Below are positions 1-8,600 of a DNA stretch of 38,340 nucleotides, in pieces. The stretch covers positions 1-38,340 of the forward strand of contig JAJTCN010000011.1 in NCBI GenBank assembly GCA_021323335.1. The letters are read 5' to 3'. The stretch comes from Ramlibacter sp. GTDB lineage: Bacteria; Pseudomonadota; Gammaproteobacteria; Burkholderiales; Burkholderiaceae_C. The notes beneath the pieces were generated by a model. The model had not been told where the DNA came from, ran no database searches, and saw only the letters and a list, made by a program, of their open reading frames with translations. The translations under genes and the position numbers were made by a program. The stretch's first letter is position 1; every line of letters begins with the position of its first letter.

Positions 1-2460
1 GAGGACCGTGCGGCGGTGCTGTCGATGTGGGCCGAGGTGGCCGCGACCGGATCGACCTTCGACCACGCGTTCCGGCTGCTGCGCCGCGACGGCAGCGTGG
101 TCCACGTGCGCGCGCGCGGCCAGGCGATCGCGCTGCCCGACGGCTCCACCGGCGGCTACGTCGGCTCCGTCGTGGACATCGGCCAGTGGGTGGAAGTCCG
201 CCGCCAGCTGCAGGCCTCCAACGAATTCCTGGCCCGTGCCGAGCAGATCGCCGGGGTCGGCGCCTGGCGGCTCGACCTGGTGACGCGCGAGCTCGAATGG
301 ACCAGCCAGACGCGCCGCATCTACGACCTGCCGCCCGACTACGTGCCGCGCGGCGACGAACACCTGCGCTACTTCGCGCCGGAGGCGCAGGCGGAGATCC
401 GCCGCACTGCGCAGGCCTGCCGCAACAGCGGCGAGGCGTGGGACCTGCAGCTGCCCATGACCACCGCCACCGGCCGCCAGGTGTGGGTGCGCTCCATCGG
501 GCAGGTCGAGCGCAGGGACGGCAAGCCCGTCGCGCTGGTCGGCGCGTTGCAGGACATCACCGAGACGCAGCGCGCGCGGGCGGCGCTGGAGCAGAGCCAG
601 GAGCGGCTGCACCGCGCGCTGGAGGGCTCCGGCCTCGCGCTGTGGGACCTCGACGTGCCCGGCGAGACCGTGTTCCTGTCCGAGCAGTGGTCCGTGATCC
701 GGGGTGGCCCGCCGCAGCCGACCCAGTGCACGGCGCAGGAGCTGCTCGAACTGGTCCCGATGGACGACCTGCTGCGCATCCAGGAAGCGCTGGAGCCCGT
801 GCTGGACGGCAGGTCGGCGCAGTACTCGGTGGAACATCGCGTGCGGCGCCTGGACGGCAGCCTGGTCTGGGTGCACAGCGAGGGCCGCGTGGCGGACCGC
901 ACGTCGAAGGGCATGCCGCTGCGCATGGTGGGGACCAACCGCGACATCACGCAGGGCAAGAAGGCCGAGCACGACCTGCGGGTGGCGCGCGACGCGGCCG
1001 ATGCCGCCAACCGCGCCAAGAGCCAGTTCCTCGCGACGATGAGCCATGAGATCCGCACGCCGCTGAACGGCATCATCGGCATGACCAGGCTGCTGCTCGA
1101 CGAGAAGCTGCCGCCGGACGTGCGCCAGCACGCGGACCTGGTCGACCGCAGCGCGCATTCGCTGCTGGCGCTGGTCAACGACATCCTCGACGTCTCCAAG
1201 ATCGAAGCCGGGCAGATGGAGATCGAGACCGTCCCCTTCGACCTGCACGAACTGCTCGAGGACCTCGCCACCCTGTACCGGCTGCGCGCCACCGAGAAGA
1301 GCCTGCTGTTCCGCGTGCACGTCGACCCCGCGGTGCCGCGCTACGTGCAGGCCGATCCCACGCGCATCCGCCAGGTGCTGGTCAACCTGCTCGGCAACGC
1401 CCTGAAGTTCACGCGCAACGGCTGGATCGGCCTGGACGTGAAGGGCACGCCGGACGCGGATGGCTGCGAGCTGGAGTTCACCATCGCCGACACCGGCATC
1501 GGTATCCCGGAGGAGGTCCAGCCGCAGTTGTTCACCCGTTTCATGCAGGCCGACAGCTCCACCTCGCGCCAGTTCGGCGGCACCGGCCTGGGACTGGCCA
1601 TCGTGCGCCAGCTGGTCGACCTGATGGGCGGCACGGTGCGCGTGACCAGCAGCCCCGAGCAGGGCTCGCGTTTCACCGTCACCTTGCCGGTGGTGCCGGC
1701 GCAGGCGCCGCCCGCCGCCTCCGTGTGGCAGGAACTTCCGGCGTCCACCGCCGGCGTGCGCGTGCTGGTGGCCGAGGACAACACCACCAACCAGGTGGTC
1801 GCCTTCGGCATGCTGCGCAAGCTCGGGTACGACAACGTGAGCCTGGCCAACGACGGCGTCGAGGCCTGCCAGCAGGCGCTGTCGCAGGACTTCGACCTGA
1901 TCCTGATGGACTGCCAGATGCCGGAGATGGATGGCTACGAAGCGACGCGCCGCTTGCGCCAGGCCGGCTGCACGGCGGCCATCGTGGCCATGACCGCCAA
2001 CGCCATCAAGGGCGACCGCGAGCGCTGCATCGAGGCGGGGATGAACGACTACGTCACCAAGCCGATCGACCTGAAGGTGCTGCGGTCGGTGCTGGCGCGC
2101 TGGACCGGCGCGCAGCCGGCACGGCTGGACGAGCTGCCGGTGTTCCACGCCGAATCGATGCACTCGCGCTTCGGCGGCGACCTGGAGCTGGAGCAGGTGG
2201 CGCTGTCCACCTTCCGCCGGACCACGCCGGCGCTGCTGGCGCGGATGCGGGCCGCGCTGGCGGCGGCCAACCGCGAGCAGCTCGGGCTGCTTGCCCACTC
2301 CGCCAAGGGCTCGGGTTCGATGATCTGCGCCGAGCGCTACGCGGCCATCGCTGCCGCGCTGGAGGACCGCGCCGCCCACGCGCTGCCGGAGGAGCTGGCG
2401 CGGCTGCAGGAGGAACTGCAGCGCGCCTACGACGACTTCGCCGCCGTGGCGCCGCCGTAG
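1..2460 (+). CDS. PAS-domain hybrid sensor histidine kinase/response regulator with Hpt domain (5' truncated)
   Basis: The reading frame is open from the first base, and the visible protein begins inside a PAS/PAC domain, so the true start lies outside the window. Numbering from the first codon, there is a partial PAC (about 1-65) and two further PAS/PAC modules (about 80-195 and 205-325). A HisKA domain follows with phospho-acceptor His349 (SHEIRTPLNG), then a HATPase with N box (NLLGNALKFT) and G boxes (DTGIGI, GGTGLGLAI). A receiver domain has Asp637 (LILMDCQMPEMDG), and a C-terminal Hpt domain has His766 (AHSAKGSG). No membrane segment is visible in this part. All four phosphorelay residues are present, so His-Asp-His transfer to an unseen partner is expected. 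The signal sensed is unknown. It ends 8 bases before a convergent gene. Confidence 0.95.
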   Translation, partial: EDRAAVLSMWAEVAATGSTFDHAFRLLRRDGSVVHVRARGQAIALPDGSTGGYVGSVVDIGQWVEVRRQLQASNEFLARAEQIAGVGAWRLDLVTRELEWTSQTRRIYDLPPDYVPRGDEHLRYFAPEAQAEIRRTAQACRNSGEAWDLQLPMTTATGRQVWVRSIGQVERRDGKPVALVGALQDITETQRARAALEQSQERLHRALEGSGLALWDLDVPGETVFLSEQWSVIRGGPPQPTQCTAQELLELVPMDDLLRIQEALEPVLDGRSAQYSVEHRVRRLDGSLVWVHSEGRVADRTSKGMPLRMVGTNRDITQGKKAEHDLRVARDAADAANRAKSQFLATMSHEIRTPLNGIIGMTRLLLDEKLPPDVRQHADLVDRSAHSLLALVNDILDVSKIEAGQMEIETVPFDLHELLEDLATLYRLRATEKSLLFRVHVDPAVPRYVQADPTRIRQVLVNLLGNALKFTRNGWIGLDVKGTPDADGCELEFTIADTGIGIPEEVQPQLFTRFMQADSSTSRQFGGTGLGLAIVRQLVDLMGGTVRVTSSPEQGSRFTVTLPVVPAQAPPAASVWQELPASTAGVRVLVAEDNTTNQVVAFGMLRKLGYDNVSLANDGVEACQQALSQDFDLILMDCQMPEMDGYEATRRLRQAGCTAAIVAMTANAIKGDRERCIEAGMNDYVTKPIDLKVLRSVLARWTGAQPARLDELPVFHAESMHSRFGGDLELEQVALSTFRRTTPALLARMRAALAAANREQLGLLAHSAKGSGSMICAERYAAIAAALEDRAAHALPEELARLQEELQRAYDDFAAVAPP

Positions 2461-2468
2461 CGCCGGAC

Positions 2469-3455
2469 TTACTGCGGTTCCAGGCCGACCTTCTTCACCA
2501 GCGCCGCGTACTTGGCCAGCTCGCTGCGGAACGCGGCCTGCGCCTGTTCGGGCGTGCCGATGTTGATGGTGTTGCCCTGCTTGGCCATCGTCTCCTTGAC
2601 GACGGGATCGTTGAAGGCCGCCACCACGGCGTCGTGCGCCTTCTTCACGGCGGCGGCGCTCATGCCCTTCGGGCCGATGACCGCGAACCACGCTTCCACC
2701 GAGAAGTTCGGCAGGCCCTGCTCGGCCATCGTCGGGACATCGGCCGCCGCCGGCGTGCGCTGGGGCGCCAGCACGCCGAGGACGCGCAGCGCGCCGCTCT
2801 TGATGTGCTGCTGCACGCTGGGCAGCGCCACGGTGCCGAAGTCGACCTGGCCGCCGATCAGGTCCGTCACCATCGGGCCGACACCCTTGTACGGGATGTG
2901 CTTGGCGGTGGCGCCGGCTGCTTCGAGGTACAGCTCCGTGGCGAGGTGCAGGATGGTGCCGTTGCCGCCGGAGGCGAAGTTGTAGGCGCCCGGCTTGCTC
3001 TTGAGCAGTGCGATGAACTCGCGGCTGTTGGTCGCCGGCACCTTCGTCGGGTTGACGACCAGCACCATCGGCGTGGAACCGACCACCGCGATGGGCGTGA
3101 AGTCGCCGGGCATGTCGAAGGGCAGCGACTTCAGCACGCTGGGGAAGATCACCACGTTGTTGGACACTACGGAGAGCGTGTTGCCGTCGGGCGCGGAGCG
3201 CGCCAGGGACTGCAGGCCCAGCACGCCGCCGGCGCCGGGCTGGTTCTCCACCACCACCGAGGCGTTCAGCGCCCGGCCTAGCGCGGGGGCGGCGGAGCGG
3301 GTGATGGCATCCACGCCGGAGCCGGTGGCGTTGGGCAGGATGAACTTGACGGTGCCGGACTGGGCGGTGGCGGCCAGCGGCAGCGCGCCGAAAGCGGCGG
3401 CGAGAGCAGCGCCCAGGCAGGTGCGGCGTGTGAGGTGAAGGTTGCGTTGTTCCAT
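2469..3455 (-). CDS. Bug-family tripartite tricarboxylate transporter substrate-binding protein
   Basis: This is a 328-residue periplasmic solute receptor of the Bug/TctC family. The N-terminus carries twin arginines (LTRRTCLGAALAAAFG) and a signal ending near ATAQSG, consistent with export. Family features are the beta-strand opening KFILPNATGSGVDAITR, the ENQPGAGG loop and the HIPYKGVGPM segment that helps bind the carboxylate. The start at 3455 is chosen because an AGGAGA Shine-Dalgarno lies 6 bases upstream; a longer in-frame start at 3479 lacks this support. It is the last gene of a minus-strand run after the CoA-transferase and lyase genes. No TctA/TctB membrane partners are nearby, which is usual for Bug receptors. 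The ligand is not evident from sequence; context suggests a di- or tricarboxylate. Confidence 0.93.
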   Translation of the reverse strand: MEQRNLHLTRRTCLGAALAAAFGALPLAATAQSGTVKFILPNATGSGVDAITRSAAPALGRALNASVVVENQPGAGGVLGLQSLARSAPDGNTLSVVSNNVVIFPSVLKSLPFDMPGDFTPIAVVGSTPMVLVVNPTKVPATNSREFIALLKSKPGAYNFASGGNGTILHLATELYLEAAGATAKHIPYKGVGPMVTDLIGGQVDFGTVALPSVQQHIKSGALRVLGVLAPQRTPAAADVPTMAEQGLPNFSVEAWFAVIGPKGMSAAAVKKAHDAVVAAFNDPVVKETMAKQGNTINIGTPEQAQAAFRSELAKYAALVKKVGLEPQ

Positions 3456-3494
3456 GTCTGTCTCCTGTTGTCGTTGCAATGTCGTTGGCTGGTG

Positions 3495-4697
3495 TCAGCC
3501 GATCACGCCGCGCCGGCGCAGGTCGTCGATGCGGTCGTCACTGTACCCGGCTGCGCCCAGCAGTTCGCGGCTGTGCTCGCCCAGCCGCGGTGGCTGCAGC
3601 CGCACGCCGAGCCGGCCCCCTTCCAGGGTGAACGGCAGCAGCGTGGTCTTGACGGTCTGCCCGGCCTTGTCGCCGTCCGGCAGGACGATGTCGGCCAGCC
3701 CGCCGGTGGCCAGCAGGTGCTCGTCCTCGAGCAGGTCCTCCGGCCTGCGGATGGGGGCGAAGGGCAGGCCGGCGCGTTCCATGGCCGCGGCCAGTTCGGC
3801 GGCGCCGCGGGGGGCCAGGCGTTCGCGCAGGGTGGCCAGCAGGCGCGGGCGCTGCTCCACGCGCTGGTTGTTGGTGGCGAGGCCAGGCTCGGCCTTCAGG
3901 TCCGGGAAGCCGAGCACGTCGCAGAACTTCACCCATTGCGCATCGCTCACCGCGGCCAGGAAGATCTGCTCGCCGTCGCGGACGGTGAAGACGTCGTACA
4001 CGGCCCACGGGTTGTCGCGCGCGGGCAGCGGCGCGGCCGGCTTGCCTGTGACGGCGTACTGCAGCATGTGCTGGCCCATCAGGAACACGTTGTTCTCGTA
4101 CAGGGCCGACTGCACCTCCATGCCGCGGCCGGTGATGCCGCGCTGGATCAGCGCGCCGAGCACGCCGATGGCGCCGAACAGGCCGCCCATGATGTCGTTG
4201 ACGCTGGTGCCGGCGCGCAGCGGATCGCCGGGCCGGCCGGTCATGTAGGCGAGGCCGCCCATCATCTGCACCACCTCGTCGAGCGCCGTCCGGTGGTCGT
4301 AGGGGCCGGGCAGGAAGCCCTTGCAGGTGGCGTAGATCAGTTTCGGATTCGTGGCGCCGAGGGACGCGTAGTCCAGGCCGTACTTCTCCATCGTGCCCGG
4401 CTTGAAGTTCTCGGCCACGACGTCCGCGCTGGCGCAGAGCTCGCGCGCCAGCTGCGCGCCCTCCGGCTGGTGCAGGTCGAGGCCGATGCTCTTCTTGTTG
4501 CGGTTGAACATGGGAAAGAAGCCGGCGCCGGCGCCGAGCAGGCGGCGGGTGCGGTCACCGTCCACCGGCTCCACCTTGATCACCTCGGCGCCGAGGTCGG
4601 CCAGCACCATGCCGCAGGTGGGCCCCATCACCATGTGCGTGAACTCGACGACGCGCAGGCCCTGCAGCGGCTGGGCGACCTGGTTGGCTTCAGCCAT
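3495..4697 (-). CDS. CaiB/BaiF family (class III) CoA-transferase
   Basis: A 400-residue class III CoA-transferase, which moves CoA between carboxylic acids through an enzyme-bound anhydride on an aspartate. The opening LRVVEFTHMVMGPTCGMVLADLGAEVIKVE is typical of the family, and Asp168 in the VNDIMGG stretch is the expected catalytic residue. Length matches the family. The start at 4697 overlaps the end of the upstream lyase gene by 8 bases and has a GAGG about 6 bases upstream, so the two are probably translationally coupled. Downstream, 39 bases separate it from the Bug receptor. The acid substrate cannot be read from sequence. With a lyase upstream, it probably makes that enzyme's hydroxyacyl-CoA substrate. 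Confidence 0.92.
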   Translation of the reverse strand: MAEANQVAQPLQGLRVVEFTHMVMGPTCGMVLADLGAEVIKVEPVDGDRTRRLLGAGAGFFPMFNRNKKSIGLDLHQPEGAQLARELCASADVVAENFKPGTMEKYGLDYASLGATNPKLIYATCKGFLPGPYDHRTALDEVVQMMGGLAYMTGRPGDPLRAGTSVNDIMGGLFGAIGVLGALIQRGITGRGMEVQSALYENNVFLMGQHMLQYAVTGKPAAPLPARDNPWAVYDVFTVRDGEQIFLAAVSDAQWVKFCDVLGFPDLKAEPGLATNNQRVEQRPRLLATLRERLAPRGAAELAAAMERAGLPFAPIRRPEDLLEDEHLLATGGLADIVLPDGDKAGQTVKTTLLPFTLEGGRLGVRLQPPRLGEHSRELLGAAGYSDDRIDDLRRRGVIG

Positions 4698-5649
4698 GGA
4701 GGGCCTCGCGCTGCATCGTCCTGGGCAGGCCGGTCTTCCAGATCGTGCCGTGGGTGGGCTCGCCTTCGAGCCATTGCGCCACCTTCGCGCGCAGCGCGAG
4801 CAGCTTGTCGAAGTCGAGGCCGGTTTCGATGCCCATGCTGTGCAGCATGTAGGCCAGGTCTTCGGTGGCCACGTTGCCGCTGGCGCCCGGCGCGTGCGGG
4901 CAGCCGCCGATGCCGGCGGTGCAGGCGTCGAAGCGCGTCATGCCCAGTTGCAATGCCGCGTAGCAGTTGGCCAGGCCCAGCCCGCGCGTGTCGTGGAAAT
5001 GCGCGGCCACGAGCTTGTCGCCCGCCACGCGCAGCACGCGCTCGAACAGGGACGACACCATGGCCGGGTCGGCGTAGCCCACCGTGTCGGCCAGGCTCAC
5101 CGCGTCCACCCCTTCGTCGAGCACGGCCTGCACCAGGCGGACGACTTCCGCCGGCTCGACGCGGCCCTGGAGCGTGCAGCCGAAGGCGGTGCTGATGCCC
5201 ACCTCGATGCGGGTGCGCTTGCCGGATGCATCGCGCTCGGCGCGGATGTTGGCGATCTCCGCCACCACGTCGTCCGGCGCCTTGCGCAGGTTCGCGAGGC
5301 TGTGGGCGTGGCTGGCCGACAGCGGCAGCAGCATCATCTCGGCGTCGGCTTCCATCGCGCGCATCGCGCCCTTCAGGTTGGGCACCAGCACGGTGGCGCG
5401 CAGGCCGGGCAGCGTCTGCGCGAACGCCAGCACTTCCGCGGTGTCGGCCAGTTGCGGCAGCAGCTTCGGCGGCACGAAGGAGCCGACCTCGATCTCGCGT
5501 TCGCCGGCGTCATAGGCGTCGCGCACCCACTGCAGCTTGGCCGCGGTGGGGACGATCGTCGCCACGCTTTGGAGCCCGTCGCGCAGGCCCATTTCGCGGA
5601 TGGTCACGCGCGCCGGCAAGGCGGGCGGGGAAAAAGTGGTGGCAGGCAT
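4690..5649 (-). CDS. Hydroxymethylglutaryl-CoA lyase family protein
   Basis: A 319-residue member of the HMG-CoA lyase family of TIM-barrel, metal-dependent retro-aldol enzymes. Visible catalytic features are Arg23-Asp24 in GLRDGLQ, the metal-binding HFHD at 217-220, and the signature loop GGCPHAPGASGN with catalytic Cys250. The annotated family reaction splits 3-hydroxy-3-methylglutaryl-CoA into acetoacetate and acetyl-CoA. However, this gene sits with a Bug receptor, a class III CoA-transferase and an aconitase-like enzyme, and no leucine or isovalerate genes are present. A citramalyl-CoA lyase or similar role is therefore a fair alternative, by inference. The start ATG at 5649 follows a CT-rich stretch without a clear Shine-Dalgarno. 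It heads the minus-strand operon and is divergent from the LysR gene. Confidence 0.92.
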   Translation of the reverse strand: MPATTFSPPALPARVTIREMGLRDGLQSVATIVPTAAKLQWVRDAYDAGEREIEVGSFVPPKLLPQLADTAEVLAFAQTLPGLRATVLVPNLKGAMRAMEADAEMMLLPLSASHAHSLANLRKAPDDVVAEIANIRAERDASGKRTRIEVGISTAFGCTLQGRVEPAEVVRLVQAVLDEGVDAVSLADTVGYADPAMVSSLFERVLRVAGDKLVAAHFHDTRGLGLANCYAALQLGMTRFDACTAGIGGCPHAPGASGNVATEDLAYMLHSMGIETGLDFDKLLALRAKVAQWLEGEPTHGTIWKTGLPRTMQREALHG

Positions 5650-5667
5650 GGAGAGAGAGTCTAGAAT

Positions 5668-5711
5668 TTCCGGAATGAGCCGGTAGCTCAAATTCGGAAC
5701 GTCAAAGTTCC
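5668..5711. promoter_or_regulatory. Stacked dyads in the divergent LysR/lyase intergenic region (putative operator)
   Basis: The 75-base gap between the lyase start (5649) and the LysR start (5725) holds three dyads in a row. These are TTCCGGAA (5668-5675), TGAGC-N5-GCTCA (5676-5690) and GGAAC-N6-GTTCC (5696-5711). LysR-type regulators commonly bind interrupted dyads between divergent genes, so the third or second is a reasonable operator. The assignment is inference from position and symmetry. Confidence 0.5.
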
Positions 5712-5724
5712 AATCGGGAATATC

Positions 5725-6630
5725 TTGCGCGATTTCGACCTGACCACCCTGCGCCTGTTCGTCTCCGTTTGCGAGACGGGGAACATCGCGCGCGCCGGCG
5801 AGAAGGCCAGCATCGTCGGCTCCGCCATCAGCAAGCGGCTGGCCCAGCTGGAACACCAGGTGGGCACGCCGCTGCTGGTGCGCAAGCGGCATGGCGTGCT
5901 GCCGACCGCGGCCGGCCAGACGCTGCTGGAGCACGCCCGCGGCATGCTCGACGGCGCCGCGCGCATCGAGCGCGACATGCAGGCGTATGCGGCGGGCGGG
6001 CGCGGGCAGGTGCGCATCTTCGCCTCGGTGTCCGCCATGACCGAGTCGCTGGCGGACGACGTCGCGGCCTTCCTGCACAAGCCCGCGCACCGCAGCATCC
6101 GCGTCGACCTGGAGGAACGCGTGAGTCCGGAGATCGTGCGCGGCGTGCGCGAAGGCCTGGCGTCGATCGGCGTGTGCTGGGACGCGACCGACCATTCGGG
6201 GCTGCAGGCGCGTCCCTACCGCAAGGACACCCTGTGCGTCGCGGTGGCCACCCGCCACCCGCTGGCGGCGCGCCGGAGCGTGCGCTTCGAGGACACGCTG
6301 GACTATGAACATGTCAGCCTGCCGGTGAACAGCGCCGTGCAGTTGCTGCTGCAGCGACGTGCGGGCGAACTCGGGCGCACGGTGAACCACCGCGTCGTCG
6401 TCACCAATTTCGAAGCCGCGCTGCGCGTGGTGCGCGCCGGGCTGGCCATCAGCCTGGTGCCGCGGGAGGTGGCGCAGCGCGCGGGCGGCGCGCCCGACGG
6501 GCTGCGCCTGCTGCCGCTGGCCGAGGCCTGGGCCGATCGGCGTTTCATCGTCTGCTACCGGGACGCCGCCTCCCTCAGCCCGGCCGCGCAGTCGCTGGTC
6601 GAACATCTCGCCTCACTGGCAGCGCCATGA
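5725..6630 (+). CDS. LysR-family transcriptional regulator
   Basis: A 301-residue LysR-type regulator. The N-terminal winged helix-turn-helix (residues about 4-62) is clear: FDLTTLRLFVSVCETGNIARA followed by SAISKRLAQLEHQVGTPLLVR. The rest matches a LysR effector-binding domain. The start is TTG at 5725, the first possible start after an in-frame stop at 5662, with a GGGA sequence a few bases upstream. It is transcribed away from the lyase/CoA-transferase/Bug operon, and its stop overlaps the start of the aconitase-like gene (ATGA). It therefore probably controls both arms in response to a carboxylate or CoA-ester intermediate. Residues near 60-75 (RKRHGVLPTAAG) are the usual linker helix. 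Confidence 0.93.
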   Translation: MRDFDLTTLRLFVSVCETGNIARAGEKASIVGSAISKRLAQLEHQVGTPLLVRKRHGVLPTAAGQTLLEHARGMLDGAARIERDMQAYAAGGRGQVRIFASVSAMTESLADDVAAFLHKPAHRSIRVDLEERVSPEIVRGVREGLASIGVCWDATDHSGLQARPYRKDTLCVAVATRHPLAARRSVRFEDTLDYEHVSLPVNSAVQLLLQRRAGELGRTVNHRVVVTNFEAALRVVRAGLAISLVPREVAQRAGGAPDGLRLLPLAEAWADRRFIVCYRDAASLSPAAQSLVEHLASLAAP

Positions 6631-8600
6631 CCGACACCCTCTCCCTGGGGCCCGGCCCCCGCATCCTGTTCCTCGCCGCCAGCGCCGCGACGGTGCGCGC
6701 CCAGGTGGCGGGCAGCCAGTTCACCCTTGCGCAGGCGGGCGCATTGCGCGACGACGTCTCCACCGACGAGATCACGCCGGTGCGGATCCTGTCGCATTAC
6801 GACGATAGCCTGGGCCGCTTTCCCTACACCGGCTTCACGGTGGACGGCGAGCGGCCGATCGCTGCGGGCGCGGTGCGGGCCGCCGGCTTCCAGGTGACGG
6901 TCGGCGGCCGCCGCTACGGCAAGGGGTCGTCGCGCGAGCACAGTCCCGCGGCGGAAAAGCTGGCGGGCATCCGGCTGGTGATCGCCGAGAGCTTCGAGCG
7001 CATCTACCGGCAGAACGCGGACAACATCGGCTTGTTCACCTCGACGGACTTCGGGCTGGTCGAGCGCCTGCAGCGCGGCGAGGCGATCCCGGTCGACGAG
7101 CTGGTGGCGGGCCGTGACGCGCTGGCCGCGGCCGTCGTGAAGAGCGGCGGCCTGTTGCGTTTCGGGCAGCAGCACCTGCGGCAGGTGCGGCCCGCAGCGG
7201 GACCGGGCGCCGACGGGCCGCTCACGCTGTTCGAGAAGATCGTGCGCCGCCACCTCCTGCGCACCCCGGTGACGCCCGAGGCGCCGCGGGTGGGTGAAGG
7301 CTGCTTCGTGCGGGCCGACTGGCGCTTCATCCACGAGTACTACACGGGGATGGCGGCGCACATGCTGCACGCCGCGCTGGGCCGGCCGCTCGCGCTGGAG
7401 CAGCCGGAGGCTATCGTCGCCTTCGAGGACCACACTTCGTACGTCGAGGAAAGTCCGGCGCATCGTGGCTCGCCCTTGCTGCCGAACATGCACGCCATGT
7501 GCGAGGCCCACCGCCGCTTCGTCGCCGACCACGGCTTGCGCAGCCACCGCACGCTGACCGAGGACCAGGCCCGGGCCGATGCGGGCGGCAACGTCGCCGG
7601 CATCTCCCACGCGATGATGGCGGAGCACTACGCGCTGCCGGGCCAGCTGGTGGCGGGCACCGACTCGCACACGCCGCACAGCGGCGCGCTCGGCTGCGTC
7701 GCGTTCGGTGTCGGCACCACGGACATGGCGAACGCCTTCGTCACCGGCGCGGTGCGCCTGACCATGCCGGGCGTGCTGCGCGTCGAACTGGAGGGTGTGT
7801 TGCCCGTCGGCGTCGCGGCCAAGGACGTCGCACTGCACCTGCTGCAGTTGCCGGGCATCCGCGCGGGCGGTGGCGTCGGCAAGGTGTTCGAGTTCGGCGG
7901 TCCCGCCTTGCGGGCGCTGTCCACGGACGAACGCGCCACGCTCACCAACATGACGGCGGAGCTCGGCGGCCTGACCGGGATCGTCGAACCCGATGCCGAG
8001 ACCGTGCGTTTCCTGCAGGAGCGGCGCGGCGTCCGCTTCGTGCTGGAGCAGTGGATGACGAGCGATGCCGGCGCCGCGTACGACGAAGTGATCCGCGTCG
8101 ACTGCGGCAGCCTGTCGCCGATGGTGGCGCGGCCGGGGGACCCCGGCAACGGCCAGCCGGTCGATGCGCTGGCGCAGCCCGTGCGCGTGGACATCGCCTA
8201 CGGCGGCTCGTGCACCGCCGGCAAGCGCGAGGACTTCGATGCGTACCACGCGGTGCTGGCCTGGGGACTGGCCCATGGCCTGAAGGTGCCGCCGCGCGTG
8301 CAGCTGTTCCTGCAGTACGGGACGACCGCGGTGCGGGACTACTGCGTGGCGCGGGGCTACGACCGCACCTTCGCCGCGGCGGGCGCGCGGATCCTGCAGC
8401 CGTCCTGCGGGGCCTGCGCGAATTGCGGTCCCGGGTCCTCCACCGATGCCGGGCAAGTGACGGTCAGCGCGATCAACCGCAACTTCCCCGGGCGCTCGGG
8501 GCCCGGCCAGGTGTGGCTTGCGAGCCCGGCGACGGTGATGGCCAGCGCGCTGGCGGGAGAGCTGACGTCCTTCGCGCGGCTGCAGCGCTCCCGCGGCTAG
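6627..8600 (+). CDS. Aconitase-superfamily hydratase with N-terminal swivel domain
   Basis: A 657-residue enzyme of the aconitase/isopropylmalate isomerase superfamily. Order differs from AcnA: the swivel (LeuD-like) domain comes first, with YGKGSSREHSPAAEKLAGIRLVIAESF at about 97-123. The catalytic domains (LeuC-like) follow from about 200. Substrate and cluster motifs are TDSHT (345-349), GGSCTAGK with Cys529, and SCGACANCGPG with Cys594 and Cys597 (plus Cys600). These give three ligands for a [4Fe-4S] cluster. The domain order resembles AcnB without its N-terminal HEAT-like domain. ATG at 6627 overlaps the LysR stop, so the two are co-transcribed. The substrate is unknown; context argues against a housekeeping aconitase and for a dedicated dehydration, hydration or isomerisation step in carboxylate breakdown. 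Confidence 0.9.
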   Translation: MTDTLSLGPGPRILFLAASAATVRAQVAGSQFTLAQAGALRDDVSTDEITPVRILSHYDDSLGRFPYTGFTVDGERPIAAGAVRAAGFQVTVGGRRYGKGSSREHSPAAEKLAGIRLVIAESFERIYRQNADNIGLFTSTDFGLVERLQRGEAIPVDELVAGRDALAAAVVKSGGLLRFGQQHLRQVRPAAGPGADGPLTLFEKIVRRHLLRTPVTPEAPRVGEGCFVRADWRFIHEYYTGMAAHMLHAALGRPLALEQPEAIVAFEDHTSYVEESPAHRGSPLLPNMHAMCEAHRRFVADHGLRSHRTLTEDQARADAGGNVAGISHAMMAEHYALPGQLVAGTDSHTPHSGALGCVAFGVGTTDMANAFVTGAVRLTMPGVLRVELEGVLPVGVAAKDVALHLLQLPGIRAGGGVGKVFEFGGPALRALSTDERATLTNMTAELGGLTGIVEPDAETVRFLQERRGVRFVLEQWMTSDAGAAYDEVIRVDCGSLSPMVARPGDPGNGQPVDALAQPVRVDIAYGGSCTAGKREDFDAYHAVLAWGLAHGLKVPPRVQLFLQYGTTAVRDYCVARGYDRTFAAAGARILQPSCGACANCGPGSSTDAGQVTVSAINRNFPGRSGPGQVWLASPATVMASALAGELTSFARLQRSRG

